Origin: Sipunculus nudus
Taxonomy: Eukaryota; Annelida; Sipuncula; Golfingiida; Sipunculidae
Direction of reading: 5' to 3'
Assembly: GCA_026874595.1 (NCBI GenBank)
Contig: CM049314.1
Location: 38,789,729 to 38,853,728, forward strand
DNA length: 64,000 bases
The number at the start of each line of letters is the position of its first letter. Position 1 is the first letter of the stretch. This document shows positions 11,201 through 23,024 of this stretch, piece by piece. The notes beneath the pieces were generated by a model, which was given only the letters and a program-made list of their open reading frames with translations, was not told where the DNA came from and made no database searches. The translations under genes and the position numbers were made by a program.

Positions 11201-12030
11201 GCAGAATTGCTATCTATAACAATCAAACACTTTGGAAAAAGTGCAGTATTAAAATAACTGCAGATATTCTAATCTAAATTTAATAGTTTTCGCCAAAAGT
11301 ACATATAACACGGGCATTTTTAAAATTGAAATAGACAGCTGATAATTATTTGTTTTTCATTGTTTTCCACAGTACAATTAAACAGCGTCAGCTTATTTAG
11401 AATAATTTCAACTCTGTAAGGTTTAAAATGTTTATGTAAAAAACACCAGCCTCTTAAAATGGTGTATTGGGATCAATAATTAACAAAGTGTGATTTTTTT
11501 TAATAATATTTGTTGGTGATTTTCATGGATATTCCAAGAAAGAAAGACCCCCCCCCCCCAAAAAAAAAGAAATCAACAAATGTATCCCAAAATTCTGATT
11601 GACTTTCAAAACGATTAGCACATGCAATATCTAAGACCGCCAGCACTCTAGTACATAGTGTAATCAAGTTTGTCTCCTCGGAGAATGAAGAAAAAAATAA
11701 GTCCGAAGGAATGTATTCATTACTTCCCATACACACAAGAGATTAAAAACCACACCGACTGTGCAAAAAAATGACTTTAATCAAAAACCTCCCCTGAACG
11801 GTATTCCTGGTACCGTTATTGCACGGATCTTGAAAATACGCAAGTGCCAAGATTTTTGTATGTTCTTTTTTTTTCCCCACGTGAAAGAGAATTTCTTTTG
11901 TTGAAAACTGATGGAAAGCCCGAGATGCGAGGTATTGTATATACAAAGCCCTGTTTGAGATCAATTTACTTCACTTACAGTAAATGTACGGGTTAACGTT
12001 TAAAGAAACTTATGCATATAACCTTATAGA
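11200..12030. other. AT-rich spacer, no gene seen
   Basis: AT-rich sequence. It includes a C run followed by an A run at about 11549-11568. Short open frames are not convincing. Confidence 0.4.
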
Positions 12031-12872
12031 GACAGACTGTAAGGTAGGAAACATGGAGACAAAAAAAGACAATACGTACACGGACATATACGGAGAAAGG
12101 ATATTTAGAAATGCATATATATAGATGGACAAGGGTATATAGACACATCTAGAAGGACAGGAGATATACTCTTATAAACACAGGGGTATAATTAAGGGGT
12201 ATACGGACACAAGCAAGGATAATAAGCAAAGAGATAATTAAGGGGTATACGGACACAAGCAAGGACAATAGGCAAAGAGATAATTAAGGAGTATACGGAC
12301 ACGTACACAGATAATAAGCAAAGAGACAATTAAGGGGTATACGGACACAAGCATGCACAGATAATAAGCAAAGAGATAATTAAGAGGTATACGGACACAA
12401 GCACAGATCATAAGCAAAGAGATAATTAAGGGGTATACGGACACAAGCACAGATAATAAGCAAAGAGAAAATTAAGGGGTATACGGACACAAGCACAGAT
12501 AATAAGCAAAGAGACAATTAAGGGGTATACGGACACACAGAATGGAGGTACAGAAGGACACAAAGAAATGGTGAAAACACGCAAAAAGACACAGTGACAT
12601 ACACACACAAACGTCAGATTTACGTACAGAACCACGACGGACATCAACACAGGGATATATGAAGAAAGACGCAGGGAATACAGACAGATAAACACACATA
12701 CACACACATATATATATATAGAGAGAGAGAGAGGGAGAGAGAGAAAGAGAAAAACAAATGAAATATATATACGGGCAGGGATTGAGGAAGTATTGGGATA
12801 GATCGGTGATAGGAGATGACTGTGGGGGAGATGACTAGGGAAAATGGGGATAAGTCGAGAACCTATAAGTAT

Positions 12873-12922
<50 letters not shown>

Positions 12923-12950
12923 AAAAAAAAACTGGAGCGCTCCAGACAGT
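12030..12950 (+). other. Purine-skewed kilobase around the minisatellite
   Basis: Before, within and after the 46-bp array the plus strand is strongly enriched in A and G (GGACA, AGACA, GAGAGA blocks) and poor in pyrimidine runs. It ends in (GA)n at 12880-12917 followed by an A run to about 12931. The skew extends about 900 bp. Confidence 0.6.
12195..12538 (+). repeat. 46-bp minisatellite, about 7.4 copies
   Basis: Units starting AGGGGTATACGGACACAAGC begin at 12195, 12241, 12287, 12333, 12383, 12429, 12475 and 12521. The period is 46 bp, with one 50-bp unit. Units differ by few substitutions. The minus-strand frames of 70-200 codons, with repeated hydrophobic PLIVSLLIICxCVRI-type blocks, are translations of this array because 46 is not a multiple of three and phase drifts. 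I reject them as genes. Confidence 0.93.
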
Positions 12951-13029
12951 CAGTATATATGAGCATTTATATATCTCGCGAAACTTTACCATGCAGAAAT
13001 AATCTCTGAATAGATACACGTACAACAAT

Positions 13030-13450
13030 GGACGATAACGTCATGAATGAAGAGTGAACCTTTGGTTAGGTGCAACAAAAAGGGGCAAAGATTTTCCTAT
13101 CTGCTCCCTGTGGGTCCATGCCAAGCAAACCTGTACAATAAGAACCAAAACAGATTGGTCCAGCCAGGACTGGCATGCAACCCGATACGAGAATTGACAA
13201 CTGTGCCACTTGAAGAGTTAACGACAGAGAGCGCCAGGGAGGCCACACTAAACACGACACCCACTGCAATAAAAAGAAACGAAGAGGACCACAGGAGCGC
13301 AGAAACATATCATTGAAATCCAATCAGAAGACGAACAATAGCGGTTTGATTGACAGCAGGTATATTGGGGACCGCTCCCATGTTCCCGAGGTACGGCGGG
13401 ACGCAGGCTTGACAATTCGTATATTCGTACTGAGATTGTACACATTGGGC
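13030..13450. other. Balanced unique sequence, no gene
   Basis: Balanced composition with CpGs. Frames of about 85-110 codons occur on both strands at once, which is typical of non-coding balanced DNA. No motif stands out. Confidence 0.3.
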
Positions 13451-13579
13451 GCACAGTATGAAGAAATTTAATTTGATGATGCTTTTTTATCTTCACTTTG
13501 TATTTTATTTCATTTTTTTCTAATTCTTTTACATTTTCTGATATATAGCAAATGTTTTTCATATCTTGTCTTTTGGAAT

Positions 13580-13985
13580 GAGTCAACTTGTGGCAGAATT
13601 ACATTTTCTTTCCGGATTTCTCTATGTTGATATATTTCTAATACTACAGTATCTTTCTCAAATATGGTCATACCCACATAAAACATTGTTCAATTTATGC
13701 TCATCTTTTGCTGGTCTTTATTTCTGGTACTATAGATTGTCTCCTTTGGCTGTTACCATGGGTGCCTTTTTTACGTGGGAAATTATGTCATGCCTAACAT
13801 TGGACCATATTTATGATAAATTTGACTTTTTTAAAGCTAGAGAGGTTTAGTTGTTTCGCATCAGGTACCAGTTGATCATTTGCCCGTGACACAATTGCAA
13901 GTCTCGCCAAACCCCGTCAAACTAGAACCACAATGACGCTCTATATATCAATTCAGACTGCAATTTGCAGCAATCGTATTGAAAC

Positions 13986-14034
<49 letters not shown>

Positions 14035-14345
14035 CCGCTATAATATCTCCAAACTTTAGACAAATGGACACCAGGGACCTCAAAAAATGTAATGTTTGTA
14101 TCATATATCCAAAACTATAAACAATATCACAATTTCTTCGGCAACTTTAAAAAAACTCCGTCTCCTTATTCCTAGGGGCATGCGGTCTCATTTTACTGTT
14201 TCCATGGTTACCAATTTCAGGTAAAATGTATTAAATATACATGTCTATTTTCTATCTTTGTCATTTTTATGCAAGAGAGGACCATATGGAAGCATCGGGT
14301 AACATTTTTATTTTAGTTGACGCAATCGCATGTGTCGCTTAGTTT
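13580..14345. other. AT-rich unique sequence with CCATGG blocks
   Basis: Two segments share a CTGTTnCCATGGnTnCC block (about 13750 and 14200) and nearby GAGAGG-containing sequence about 450 bp apart, separated by a TA tract at 13990-14028. This may be a diverged repeat. The 94-codon frame at 13566-13850 has no family resemblance. Confidence 0.3.
13990..14028. repeat. (TA)n microsatellite
   Basis: A TA tract. Confidence 0.9.
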
Positions 14346-14849
14346 CACATCTTTTCCTCGTCAAAGTGAATATGCGAGATATCACGCGAGAATATGCGAG
14401 ATTCCACGGATAAGACGCTCTGCAGGACGCACTTTTGCAGCAGTCGTTTTGAAACAGGTACACCTAACACACACATAAATATATTTGACCGATTTTCAAG
14501 AATGATCGGGGGATATGGTGTCGATCAAGTAGGATTGGTTTCCCTTGGCGGGGGTGTGCGATCTTTAGAGAGCCTTTCTAGTAGACAACTGTTGTAACCG
14601 TATAGTGTCTTTTTTCAATTTCACGCATACAAAAAGATGTGTAAACGATTTTTTATCATTTTATTTTATTATTTCATCAGATTTTGTTCACATGACCCTG
14701 TACATTATCTTATAGTTAGCCTCCACATGTATAACGGTCGGATAAAACATGGGTATGACACGTGACGTACAAATACATAAATTAATATGGGTCATGTTAC
14801 AGAAAATACGTTAACGCGGGAATAAGGTATCGCAAATAGCTCTTAATTG

Positions 14850-15260
14850 TTCAAGCGGAGTCGTAAAAACACAAAACAAAGTTGCGTTTTATTTTAATAC
14901 AATATCTGCTTTGTGAGACCGCTTTCCCATCGGAACCACAGCAGTTGTGACAGGGTCCAATATTGAGATAAAGGTTCCATTTGGCCAAATTTAATAGATT
15001 GGCTGGCGTCCGCCAGATTACTGGCTGTGACAGCAAGCAGTCTTGCTGTAGACAGGCGGATAGCGTGCGTTCCAGCACCACTTGACTGATTAATGAGCAC
15101 TGCCATTGAACAACCAGTTTAATACATCCGTACCGCATTGCTAATGCCTAGGTAAATTTCCTCGCCGAAAGATTAATAAAGGACCCGTAACTTCCGATTC
15201 ACTATTGGTCAATGGTTCGCGGATCACGCAGGCTTCAGTTAGATCTCAATTTGTCATGCA
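14850..15260. promoter_or_regulatory. Candidate regulatory island with hairpins
   Basis: Balanced, CpG-containing sequence. It holds two perfect inverted repeats: CTGGCG-tc-CGCCAG (15003-15016) and ACAGCAAG-cagt-CTTGCTGT (15030-15049). TAAT cores lie at 15088-15097 and 15171-15182, and an inverted CCAAT box (ATTGG) is near 15204. No coding frame is credible. It could be an enhancer or a structured RNA; neither is shown. Confidence 0.42.
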
Positions 15261-15579
15261 TTTGCTTGTATATATCGATTGAGTTTACCGTATACTAAAT
15301 CTGTGGCGGTCGACCCCGGCTGTAATTTAACCGTTATAGAAGACTGGCACGATACATCTGTGGCATGCGATTTTTTCCTCAAGTTTATTTCCGCTTTTCT
15401 TGCATTTCCGTTAGAACTTGGGAGTAACTCACGCTATTTAACGGTCCCTATGACTGATCGTATTCCGCATTGTCTACAGATGACACATACAGACAAGGAC
15501 GCACGCACGCACGCGCAAACCGCACAGGATTTTTTTTTAAAATATTTGGTTCGGTCACCTCTTAGTACTCTGGAGTGAT

Positions 15580-15608
15580 TTCGTTTCACACACACACACA
15601 CACACAAT
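15580..15608 (+). repeat. (CA)n microsatellite
   Basis: A short CA tract. Confidence 0.9.
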
Positions 15609-15617
15609 AATATTATT

Positions 15618-15690
15618 CAGTGGAACCTCTCCTATTGGGTATATACCTAAATAAAGCGGGCACCTCTATATTGTGGGTATAGCTTTTGAC
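15618..15690 (+). mobile_element. Possible MITE terminal fragment
   Basis: CAGTGGAACCTCTCCTATTG followed by AGCGGGCACCTCTATATTG resembles, from memory, a widespread terminal repeat of marine-animal DNA transposons (GTGGAACCTC ... GCGGACACCTCT). Only one end is visible and no partner inverted end was found nearby, so it is a fragment at best. Confidence 0.35.
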
Positions 15691-15915
15691 CGTTCCAGAA
15701 TTCGTATACTAACTTTAAATAACGACATTTTTCATTCGTTTTACGTAAATCATAATAGGGCAAACAAAAACTACATTTATGAATAAACATGGAGATAATG
15801 TTTCGATTCATTTCTTTTTTCATGAACAAATTTACAAGATTGATTAAACAGCTGAAACAGTTAAAACATACATGCATGAGACGAAATGCAATGCCTTCTG
15901 GCAGTTAAACCAATG

Positions 15916-15916
<1 letters not shown>

Positions 15917-15974
<58 letters not shown>
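15917..15974. repeat. (TA)n microsatellite
   Basis: A pure TA tract. Confidence 0.92.
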
Positions 15975-15977
<3 letters not shown>

Positions 15978-16296
15978 TAAACACGCACAAAAATAAATGG
16001 GGGATTCCATATGGGACACGCAAAGCTGTTGACCATGTATATATGTTTCTACGGTCGACTCCGTGAAGCGACACGTGAAGCGTCTATCATATACCAGCAT
16101 CAATATGCGGGAAGGTCCAAATAAAAAAATACGTGAAGGTTTTGCATGCTTATACTTTGTTTTCGCCCGTAGGGGATGAAAATCGATTGAGCTTTCTTTA
16201 AGGTGTTTGTAAGCGAACCCGCTCGGGTGACCTCGTTCTTTTTTTCTCTAACAACATCGACCTGCTAGATGGTTTGCATCGCTGGTAAACATTATA

Positions 16297-16550
16297 CATC
16301 CTATGATAAAAAACATCCAGACATGAAATTTAGCAGCCTGTACATACACGCGCGATAATAATCTGTATCAAAATGTTCCTCTGCCAACTGCATGAAATGT
16401 ACTTTGGACGAAAGCACCCAACAGGATGTACGTCACAGGTATACGTCATCCCTGTGATAAAAAAAAAACACATCCAGGCATGAAATTTAACAACCTGTGC
16501 AAAACACCTGAAACATTGTTAGAAATGTACTTTGGACGAAAACAGCACAA
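16297..16550 (+). repeat. Diverged tandem duplication (about 150 bp)
   Basis: Two copies begin at about 16297 and 16447. Both start CATCC followed by a GATAAAA run. They share ACATCCAGnCATGAAATTTA and, further on, GAAATGTACTTTGGACGAAA (16394 and 16522). The second copy has lost about 22 bp between these blocks. Confidence 0.8.
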
Positions 16551-16599
16551 GTATATAAATGCCAAAGTCACTTGGCACATGTTTTCCAACATTGGGCGA

Positions 16600-17390
16600 T
16601 AATAGAAGAAGCTTATTTCTCACCCCTCCCCCCGCCCCCGTCTTTCTTCCAAAACCTTTCACTTAAATTTACTGTTTGATTGTATATCTCAGATACTCAA
16701 CATGTGCATCAAAGTGTGGTATTATATCTATCTCGTGTATACTGTACCTTTCAGACTCCCAAAGATTCTACGAACGCGTTCTTTTCCGAAATATATATCG
16801 AGGTTATATATCTGTGACTGTAAAAAACAAGTTATATTTTTATTGCTCATGATTATTAGCAAAGGCTTCTAATCATAACTACTTTACTACCGGTTTATGT
16901 GAAATCCGAACGTATGTTTATCGGCCTATGCAAATATTCAAAAGGTATTCTTCGTATTTACACGAAATAGGACAGACCTGAAAGTATAATTTCTTTATTT
17001 CTTCTGTTCTCTTCCTTTTACTGTTTATGTTTTGTTGATCCTTGTTCCCATAGTAAATTGATATATGTGGATTGAGTCCTATAAAGACTGATGGAAAACC
17101 GAGACGCAGAGTCGCCTTACATGCATACGGAGGCCTTGTTACTTTCCTGCAATTAATACAAGCTTAATTAAAACCAATCTTCATTACACACCCCTATTAG
17201 ATATTTTCCTCCAAAGCCTTTAATAATATAGCAGACTATTTTACAGTTACCCGTGGAACTATCCTGGTCGCAGTACATGGGCATGGCTATATGGATTTTG
17301 CAGAAAAAAATGGAGAGTAAAAATTGGCTTTTGTGAAAGCTATTGATTGTAGCATTACTACCGGATGAACTGAGATATGCTTGGAACAAA
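16600..17390. other. AT-rich spacer, no gene seen
   Basis: A short C-rich patch lies at about 16622-16642. The rest is unique AT-rich sequence without a supported motif. Confidence 0.4.
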
Positions 17391-17399
17391 ATGATAACG

Positions 17400-17835
17400 T
17401 GAGGTCACTAGACGGGCATTTCTGTTCGCTTTGAAGTTATAGTGCTGCGTGCACCTGTGCCTTTGCTTCAATACTGCACTGATCGCAAAGCCTTGGCCTC
17501 TGTTAGCAGATTGTAAGAGAGTACAGCAAATATTCTGCCTGGGGAAGCAGACACTTTTATCAATATCTTCACAGCTTCAGCTTATATAGTTTATGCACCT
17601 CACAGAGAAGCTGTTGTAAAATTAACCATGCTGTGTGCGAGCATTTGAACAATGAGAGCTGGAAGGCATCACACACCTTCAGATACCTTTTATGTGTATC
17701 TTTATAGTTTCAGCGTATGCATGCCAATTCAATCAGCATGAATAGCAGATTCCAAGGTTCAGTCTCCTTTGCTGGACAATTTTGAAAATTCAGCGCTAAA
17801 GGGCCATCCTTCCACTCAGATTAAAGAAACACGCA
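17400..17835. promoter_or_regulatory. Candidate regulatory island
   Basis: A balanced block with few CpGs and no repeat structure, flanked by AT-rich DNA. It lacks any extended frame. No single strong motif stands out, so the call rests on composition alone. Confidence 0.25.
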
Positions 17836-17839
17836 GAAA

Positions 17840-19290
17840 TAGTTACCTTTTGGCAAATTACTATGAAGTTCTGAGACTAATTAGTGTTAACTTCATATAC
17901 GCTAGATAAATTTTCTATTTTCGCCAGCTTAGTAGTCTGCAGTAGGTCCATTATTATATTCATGAATTGATTTATATGAATAAATTTGCGCAAAATATTT
18001 TTCAGTTTGAATGAAAGTCAGAGATCATGGAAAGCCTTAAGAATGGAATTTCTTGTTCATCATTGGCAGATTAAAAAAAAATTCATACTAAGATCAATAG
18101 ACAAAAATTAAAAATTATTCCTTATATCAATATTTGGTTCACGGATAATATAAAAGGTGTTTTTTATAACTGTGGTTAGGGTGCCCATTTGTTACAAATC
18201 GGTGCTCTTTGAATTTTCAAATCGATGAAGCCGATTGGCACTTTTACCATGGGACATGGTATATGTATTGTATCAATATAGAAGCCATATATATTGAAGA
18301 TGGTAAAAATTTGATAAGAATTTTAATATTTCGTCACTTACAACGCCTTGATTGTGGAATACATGATAGATAAACAATAGAATTAAGCAAAGGAAAGAAA
18401 AATGATTTAGATGCAGATACAGCGTATTCTGTGTTACCGGAAGTTCAGTCCATTAGCAATGTTGCTTCAAATTTGTTAGCAGTTTCCGTTTCTCAAAGAG
18501 AACATCTGAACGCATTCAGTTTTAATGAGAAGATTACCAATAATAATAACACATGCGGGTTTATCATATATTTCCACAATATATATACAGCTGAACCTTC
18601 TATTCTTTACGCACATTTACCAAATAAGGGAAATATGTATATACCAGATGTATGCTATCACTGGAAGCCTCTCCCGACGCAACCGAGCGATAATGGGGAA
18701 TCGGTTATGGAGTGTACGACCTTGGGAATAAGGTCAAGGAAAATAATGACTACCGGGTGCAAGTCTGTGAGCTATAGGACTTATACTGTGTCCAAAATTC
18801 AGCATTTGAAAACTAGCCACCTTGGATATATAACGCAAACACAAAATGGAAGCAGAAAAACAGATAAAAGAAAACAAAATATGAAATCGATGGAGGTACA
18901 AACATAAACATTTTTTAAACACAAATATGGGTTTAGAAATAAATCATCAACCTTCTTATTGGGGGTAGGCTTAATAACTGAGGAACCCAGGGAGAACAGA
19001 GAGACATTCTAAATATGTATTGCGGTTGTTATACACGAGGTGGATAATCGCGTATTTTATACTTTCGGGCTTTTAACCAGTTATTTGTTTAAACTAACAC
19101 GTATTGGAGCTAAATAGAATAAAAATAAGTTCCGTTACATTAAATTCAAAATTAAACAAATATTATTGTAACACTTGTTTGTGCAGTGAAACGATGATTT
19201 TGAGAAGACTTCGCGGAATACAGAGTTACCGTATATATCTACAAGAAATACTTGATTCGTTATAGTTTTACGGACGAATAAAGCCTGTAT
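17840..19290. other. AT-rich spacer, frames not supported
   Basis: Includes a 158-codon plus frame (18431-18907) that opens at a GTG, has no recognisable domain and ordinary AT-rich composition. A single ETS-like ACCGGAAGT lies at about 18436. Nothing else was recognised. Confidence 0.4.
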
Positions 19291-19299
19291 TCTGATACA

Positions 19300-19640
19300 G
19301 AAAACCGCCTGTCTGGCTTACTCAGTCAGCGTTCACATTGCAAGGCTCAGAGCAGGTGATTTGAAACTCATTCCAACGGCTTAATCAGTTTTTTTGCCAC
19401 AGGTGAAGCGAAAGGTGGACTGCAGATCTTAATTTACAACACATTAGAAGCCTTTATGGGCTACCAAACAAGCGTGAGTCGGCTTAATTCATTGGCGCGG
19501 CGAACAGCGGGGATAACGCGGGGCTCGGGCTGTTGTGCGCTTCTCACAGGCGCAGCAAAAGGTTGAGGTCGGATTAAAATCCTAAATCAGCGATTATCTG
19601 CGCATGGCTTCCACCACAAAACACAACAGGCTCCCTGCAA
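19300..19640. promoter_or_regulatory. Candidate regulatory island with Hox-like sites
   Basis: CpG-containing balanced sequence. CCTTTATGGG at 19451-19460 carries a posterior-Hox-like TTTATGG. GGATTAAAATCC at 19571-19582 is an almost perfect palindrome with a bicoid/OTX-type GGATTA core. No coding or repeat explanation was found. Confidence 0.4.
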
Positions 19641-20640
19641 AAATATACCCCGACTACGGTATCCCTTTTTTGCAGGGCAGTGTTCTTTTTTCTGTGTATT
19701 ACCCTTCTTTTTAAAATGTAAATTCTGGATTGCCCCTCCGTTTTGTTTATGGTGGCACAATGATTGTGAGCAGACCTCTCTTCGGAAGGCTTATAGTTTA
19801 GTTATCTTTGGCTCTTTCCTGCACAAATCTCTCTTTTTCATCCTTGCTCTCGGGAGCATGGAGAAAAATATACTCCAACATCAGCAGCGAATGAAAACGT
19901 GACAATGTTAGAAGGTTAGGTAGTGATATATTTGCAGAGGTGCAGCTCTGCTAAATGAAGTGTAGATAAAAAATAAAGTAATCTTTATTCATCGCAGTAT
20001 ACTGATTGTTTCGCCAGGTAAATTACATTGTCTCTGTATCCGCAAAACCATACCTGCTTCATGGAGCAAAAACGAAACAGTAGTTAGACATTTATCAAAG
20101 TTTCGTTTCGTTTTTTCACCTTGAAACTCATTTTCAATCTCTTTTTCTTTTAAGAAATAACATGAATTTAGTGGGTTTTTTTCACGAAATGTTGTTTTAG
20201 GGAAATAAGGAAAAATGATTGAACGAATGTTCAATTTTATATAAGTACTTTTGACATTTGCCCACTTGTGTGGACAATATGAAGGTTTGGGTATTAATAG
20301 GGGACGGATCCAGAGTTTTTCAAAGAGTGTGCGATGTGTGGTTTGGTATGAATGACCAGTGAGGTACAGGAACGTATGTTTTAAAATAAGAATAAAAAAT
20401 AAGGCCGGGCAAAGAGTGATTGACCAAGGAGTTTCAACAGAAATATATAAAAACAAGCATACGTCGGACAATCTGGTTCGAAAATTGGACACCAAGATCT
20501 CCATGCCACCAATTAGGATCCGCCAATAATAGTGATTTTCTTGCACCTTTTTGAAAGGACTGCCGTGGTTTCTCCGTCATTTTGATATTAAAACCTAATG
20601 CAGTGTGCAGAATGTAGGCAACCACTGATTAATATGAAAG
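19641..20640. other. Unique sequence, 185-codon minus frame rejected
   Basis: The minus frame at 19989-20546 opens at GTG, has no domain and no compositional support. No motif was recognised in the rest. Confidence 0.4.
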
Positions 20641-20960
20641 TTAAGATTAATATTCCGAGAAGACGCCCTGTGTAGCAGAGCTAACGGAAAGAAAGTAGGG
20701 AAAGACAGCCTGGCTGGGGTGCTTTATGAGCGCACCAGCAGGTCTTCACTGCGGACCTGTTGTGGTGCTGGTTCCCGCTGCTTGTTCGCACGTCGTCACT
20801 ACCGTACATAACCTAATTAACGATTGCTTGTCAGGGTGTGTCCGGCCCCCTCACCGGTCTCTACCCAGGCGCCCGCCTTTGAACTCGTACGGCATCTATA
20901 AAACTTGTCTGTATGCTCCCCTGCACCGGCTGCCTCTCAGGGATATAAATGTGATATCAA
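20641..20960. promoter_or_regulatory. Candidate regulatory island
   Basis: Balanced CpG-containing sequence. The overlapping frame (20726-21175) shows no family features and its 3' half lies in AT-rich DNA. Confidence 0.28.
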
Positions 20961-21244
20961 ATGTCCTGTTCGTCCCGTCTTCATATTTTCATGCCGACAC
21001 TAATATGTGTCTGGTCATGCATTTAAGAGGTGGCCTATATTTCTGGAAAGAATTAAAAAGAAAAGGAAAAAATATAGTGTTGATGATTTGGGTTTTCAAG
21101 TTTTTCTGCCCTCGTTTTCGAACTCTGCATGAAAATTGTTATATAGTTCGGGTGTCGATTTGGATATTTGCTTAATCACCAGTTATAATATAAAAATTCA
21201 AAATAATTTGAAGTTTCATTGTTACGCCTATCGATAAGCCTGAG

Positions 21245-21246
<2 letters not shown>

Positions 21247-21306
<60 letters not shown>
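21247..21306. repeat. Long (TA)n microsatellite
   Basis: A pure TA tract with a short TACA tail. Confidence 0.92.
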
Positions 21307-21309
<3 letters not shown>

Positions 21310-21895
21310 CATACACTCTGTTGGCTCAACTATACTTTCGAAATTCACGTAACAAAAATGTATTCTACATGTCTACACTTGTTACGGCGGAGATTCACTC
21401 AAATCAAGAAACCGACGGGTCGTTTAGAGAATTAAATAAACGCATTGCCAGTTTCCTAAAGTCGAATACATGTAGACAGAATCTGAAATGGAGTGATAAT
21501 CCACTTCACCCTTCGGCAGTTAGCAGTATTGCAAAGAGCTACTGAACTGGTTTTTGTTTTCTTTACTTTCTGACCTAGGAAAGATCCGGTTAACTTTTGG
21601 TGAATCCTAAATAAAATGAATGGTCCATGTAGCTCGATATGATTTGTCTTGGGGGAGGTATGCGCTCCTTTCATTCGAATGACCAATTGAATGCTGATTA
21701 AGCGAAATTTGTGCCATCGTGTCTGTATATACACGAGTGACTTCAGGTGGAGAGAAATATCCAAAAATGCATGGGATTTTGGGCTGTAATGTTGAAAAAT
21801 ATGTATAGGGCATCCCTGCATGCAGTGTATCAGCAACACTCTAGCATTAGCTGTATATACAAAAAAAGTTCAACGAGCCTAGCATTATATTCCTT
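21307..21895. other. Unique sequence, no gene
   Basis: Frames of up to 127 codons on both strands overlap one another; none is supported. Confidence 0.35.
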
Positions 21896-21896
21896 A

Positions 21897-22166
21897 TTAC
21901 CTCCACAAGGGGCGGAGGTTATGATTTTGCCGGCGTAGTTTTGTATGTTTGCATGTTAGCAACATTACTCAAACAGTGATGATCGAATTATGATACAATT
22001 TACAGGATAACTCGGCAATGATACATAGAACAGATGATTAAATATTGGGGGTGATCGGATCACCTTCTAGATCCAGGAATTGTTCAAGGAAAAATGCTGC
22101 ATCTCTGACAATGCTGTATGCGGGTGATGAGCTGCTTAGGCGGAGGTCTGTGCTCTCTGAGTGTAA
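21897..22166 (+). mobile_element. MITE-like element, copy 1
   Basis: Begins with CCTCCACAAGGGGCGGAGGT, itself a short inverted repeat, and ends GGCGGAGGTCTGTGCTCTCT. Inside are a GTTAGCAACATTACTCAAAC block and GTGATCGGATCACCTTCTAG followed by ATCCAGGAATT. This matches, from memory, an abundant non-autonomous repeat of marine animals whose right end reads close to GGCGGAGGTnTGCGCTCTC. A second copy lies at 31.7 kb in the same orientation. It encodes nothing; superfamily not assigned. Confidence 0.7.
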
Positions 22167-22326
22167 GTTTCTGGTTATGCATATAGTATTTGAATTTAAA
22201 TTGAACTCGATAGAGGACCCCCGAGAACCATTAGATGCCATCTGTTACATCGAAGTGACATCATTTATAAGTCAAGCTGAAGTGTCAAGCTTAAGAATCA
22301 CGCGTGAGTTACTATAGTAGCCATTA

Positions 22327-22334
22327 TGACGTCA
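22327..22334. promoter_or_regulatory. CRE palindrome
   Basis: TGACGTCA, the full CREB/ATF site. One of three in the window. Isolated, so low weight. Confidence 0.25.
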
Positions 22335-22339
22335 CTGTG

Positions 22340-23020
22340 GTATTTAAGCCAACTCCTGAACGACGTGTAAAATATCGCCATTGCAACAGAATCCGGGAAG
22401 CGTTTGAATGTTATGTTGACGGTCTCAGTATCATCTGCCTTAAGACTTTTAAGTATTGGATTTGGAAGTAATGAAATAACGTTGTTCTTCCGAAAAAGCC
22501 GAGGATACCAAAGACCTAAAAAGACACTGTATATGTCTGGGTATTTTATAAATATGCTGGTAACAACAAGGAGGCAACGGTTTATAGCTAATAAAAGCTT
22601 TCTTAGAGTTGCATGTACTAGGAACACTCGAGGGGACATTTTAATAAAATTTAATTGGTAATTTCCAGTCTGTCTGATAAGTTTATTTTTCCTTTATGTT
22701 TTTCTGCACCGTTTGAGCTATGTTGATGTTACAGATTTCTTTTACACAGTTTGGAGAAGTTTTTGGAAAGCCCAAGTCTTCGAGCTTTGAAAAAATGGTG
22801 AAAATTGTGTAATTAAAAAAAAGTGAATAAAAAAATTAATAACAGCACATTGAAGGTGTGGGGGGCGGGGGTTATTTCTTTGAGAAAATCGGGTTCTATT
22901 GCATGCAATATTTTTCTCATACCTTTATACAGATTGTCTCGAACCTAACAACAATACAAGTGGTATTAAAAATAGATGAGGCACGTGCTAATACTTGCTG
23001 AGCGTAATATCCGAATATTA
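22340..23020. other. AT-rich spacer, no gene seen
   Basis: A G-rich patch lies at about 22857-22872. Opposed frames of 85-113 codons across 22298-22661 are unsupported. Confidence 0.4.
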
Positions 23021-23024
23021 TACC

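Noticed and set aside
12426-13028. 200-codon minus-strand frame with repeated hydrophobic blocks
   Set aside because: It is the translation of the 46-bp minisatellite, a GA tract and flanking purine-skewed DNA. Shorter versions recur in the other phases.
13566-13850. 94-codon hydrophobic frame that might be a membrane protein
   Set aside because: T-rich DNA gives hydrophobic residues by chance. No start context or homologous family is evident.
15030-15049. MicroRNA hairpin
   Set aside because: The perfect stem is only 8 bp and does not extend to a precursor-length hairpin.
18431-18907. 158-codon plus-strand frame
   Set aside because: Opens at GTG in AT-rich DNA and shows no family resemblance; length is within chance for 64 kb on six frames.
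19989-20546. 185-codon minus-strand frame
   Set aside because: Opens at GTG, has no recognisable domain, no splice context and no coding-like composition.
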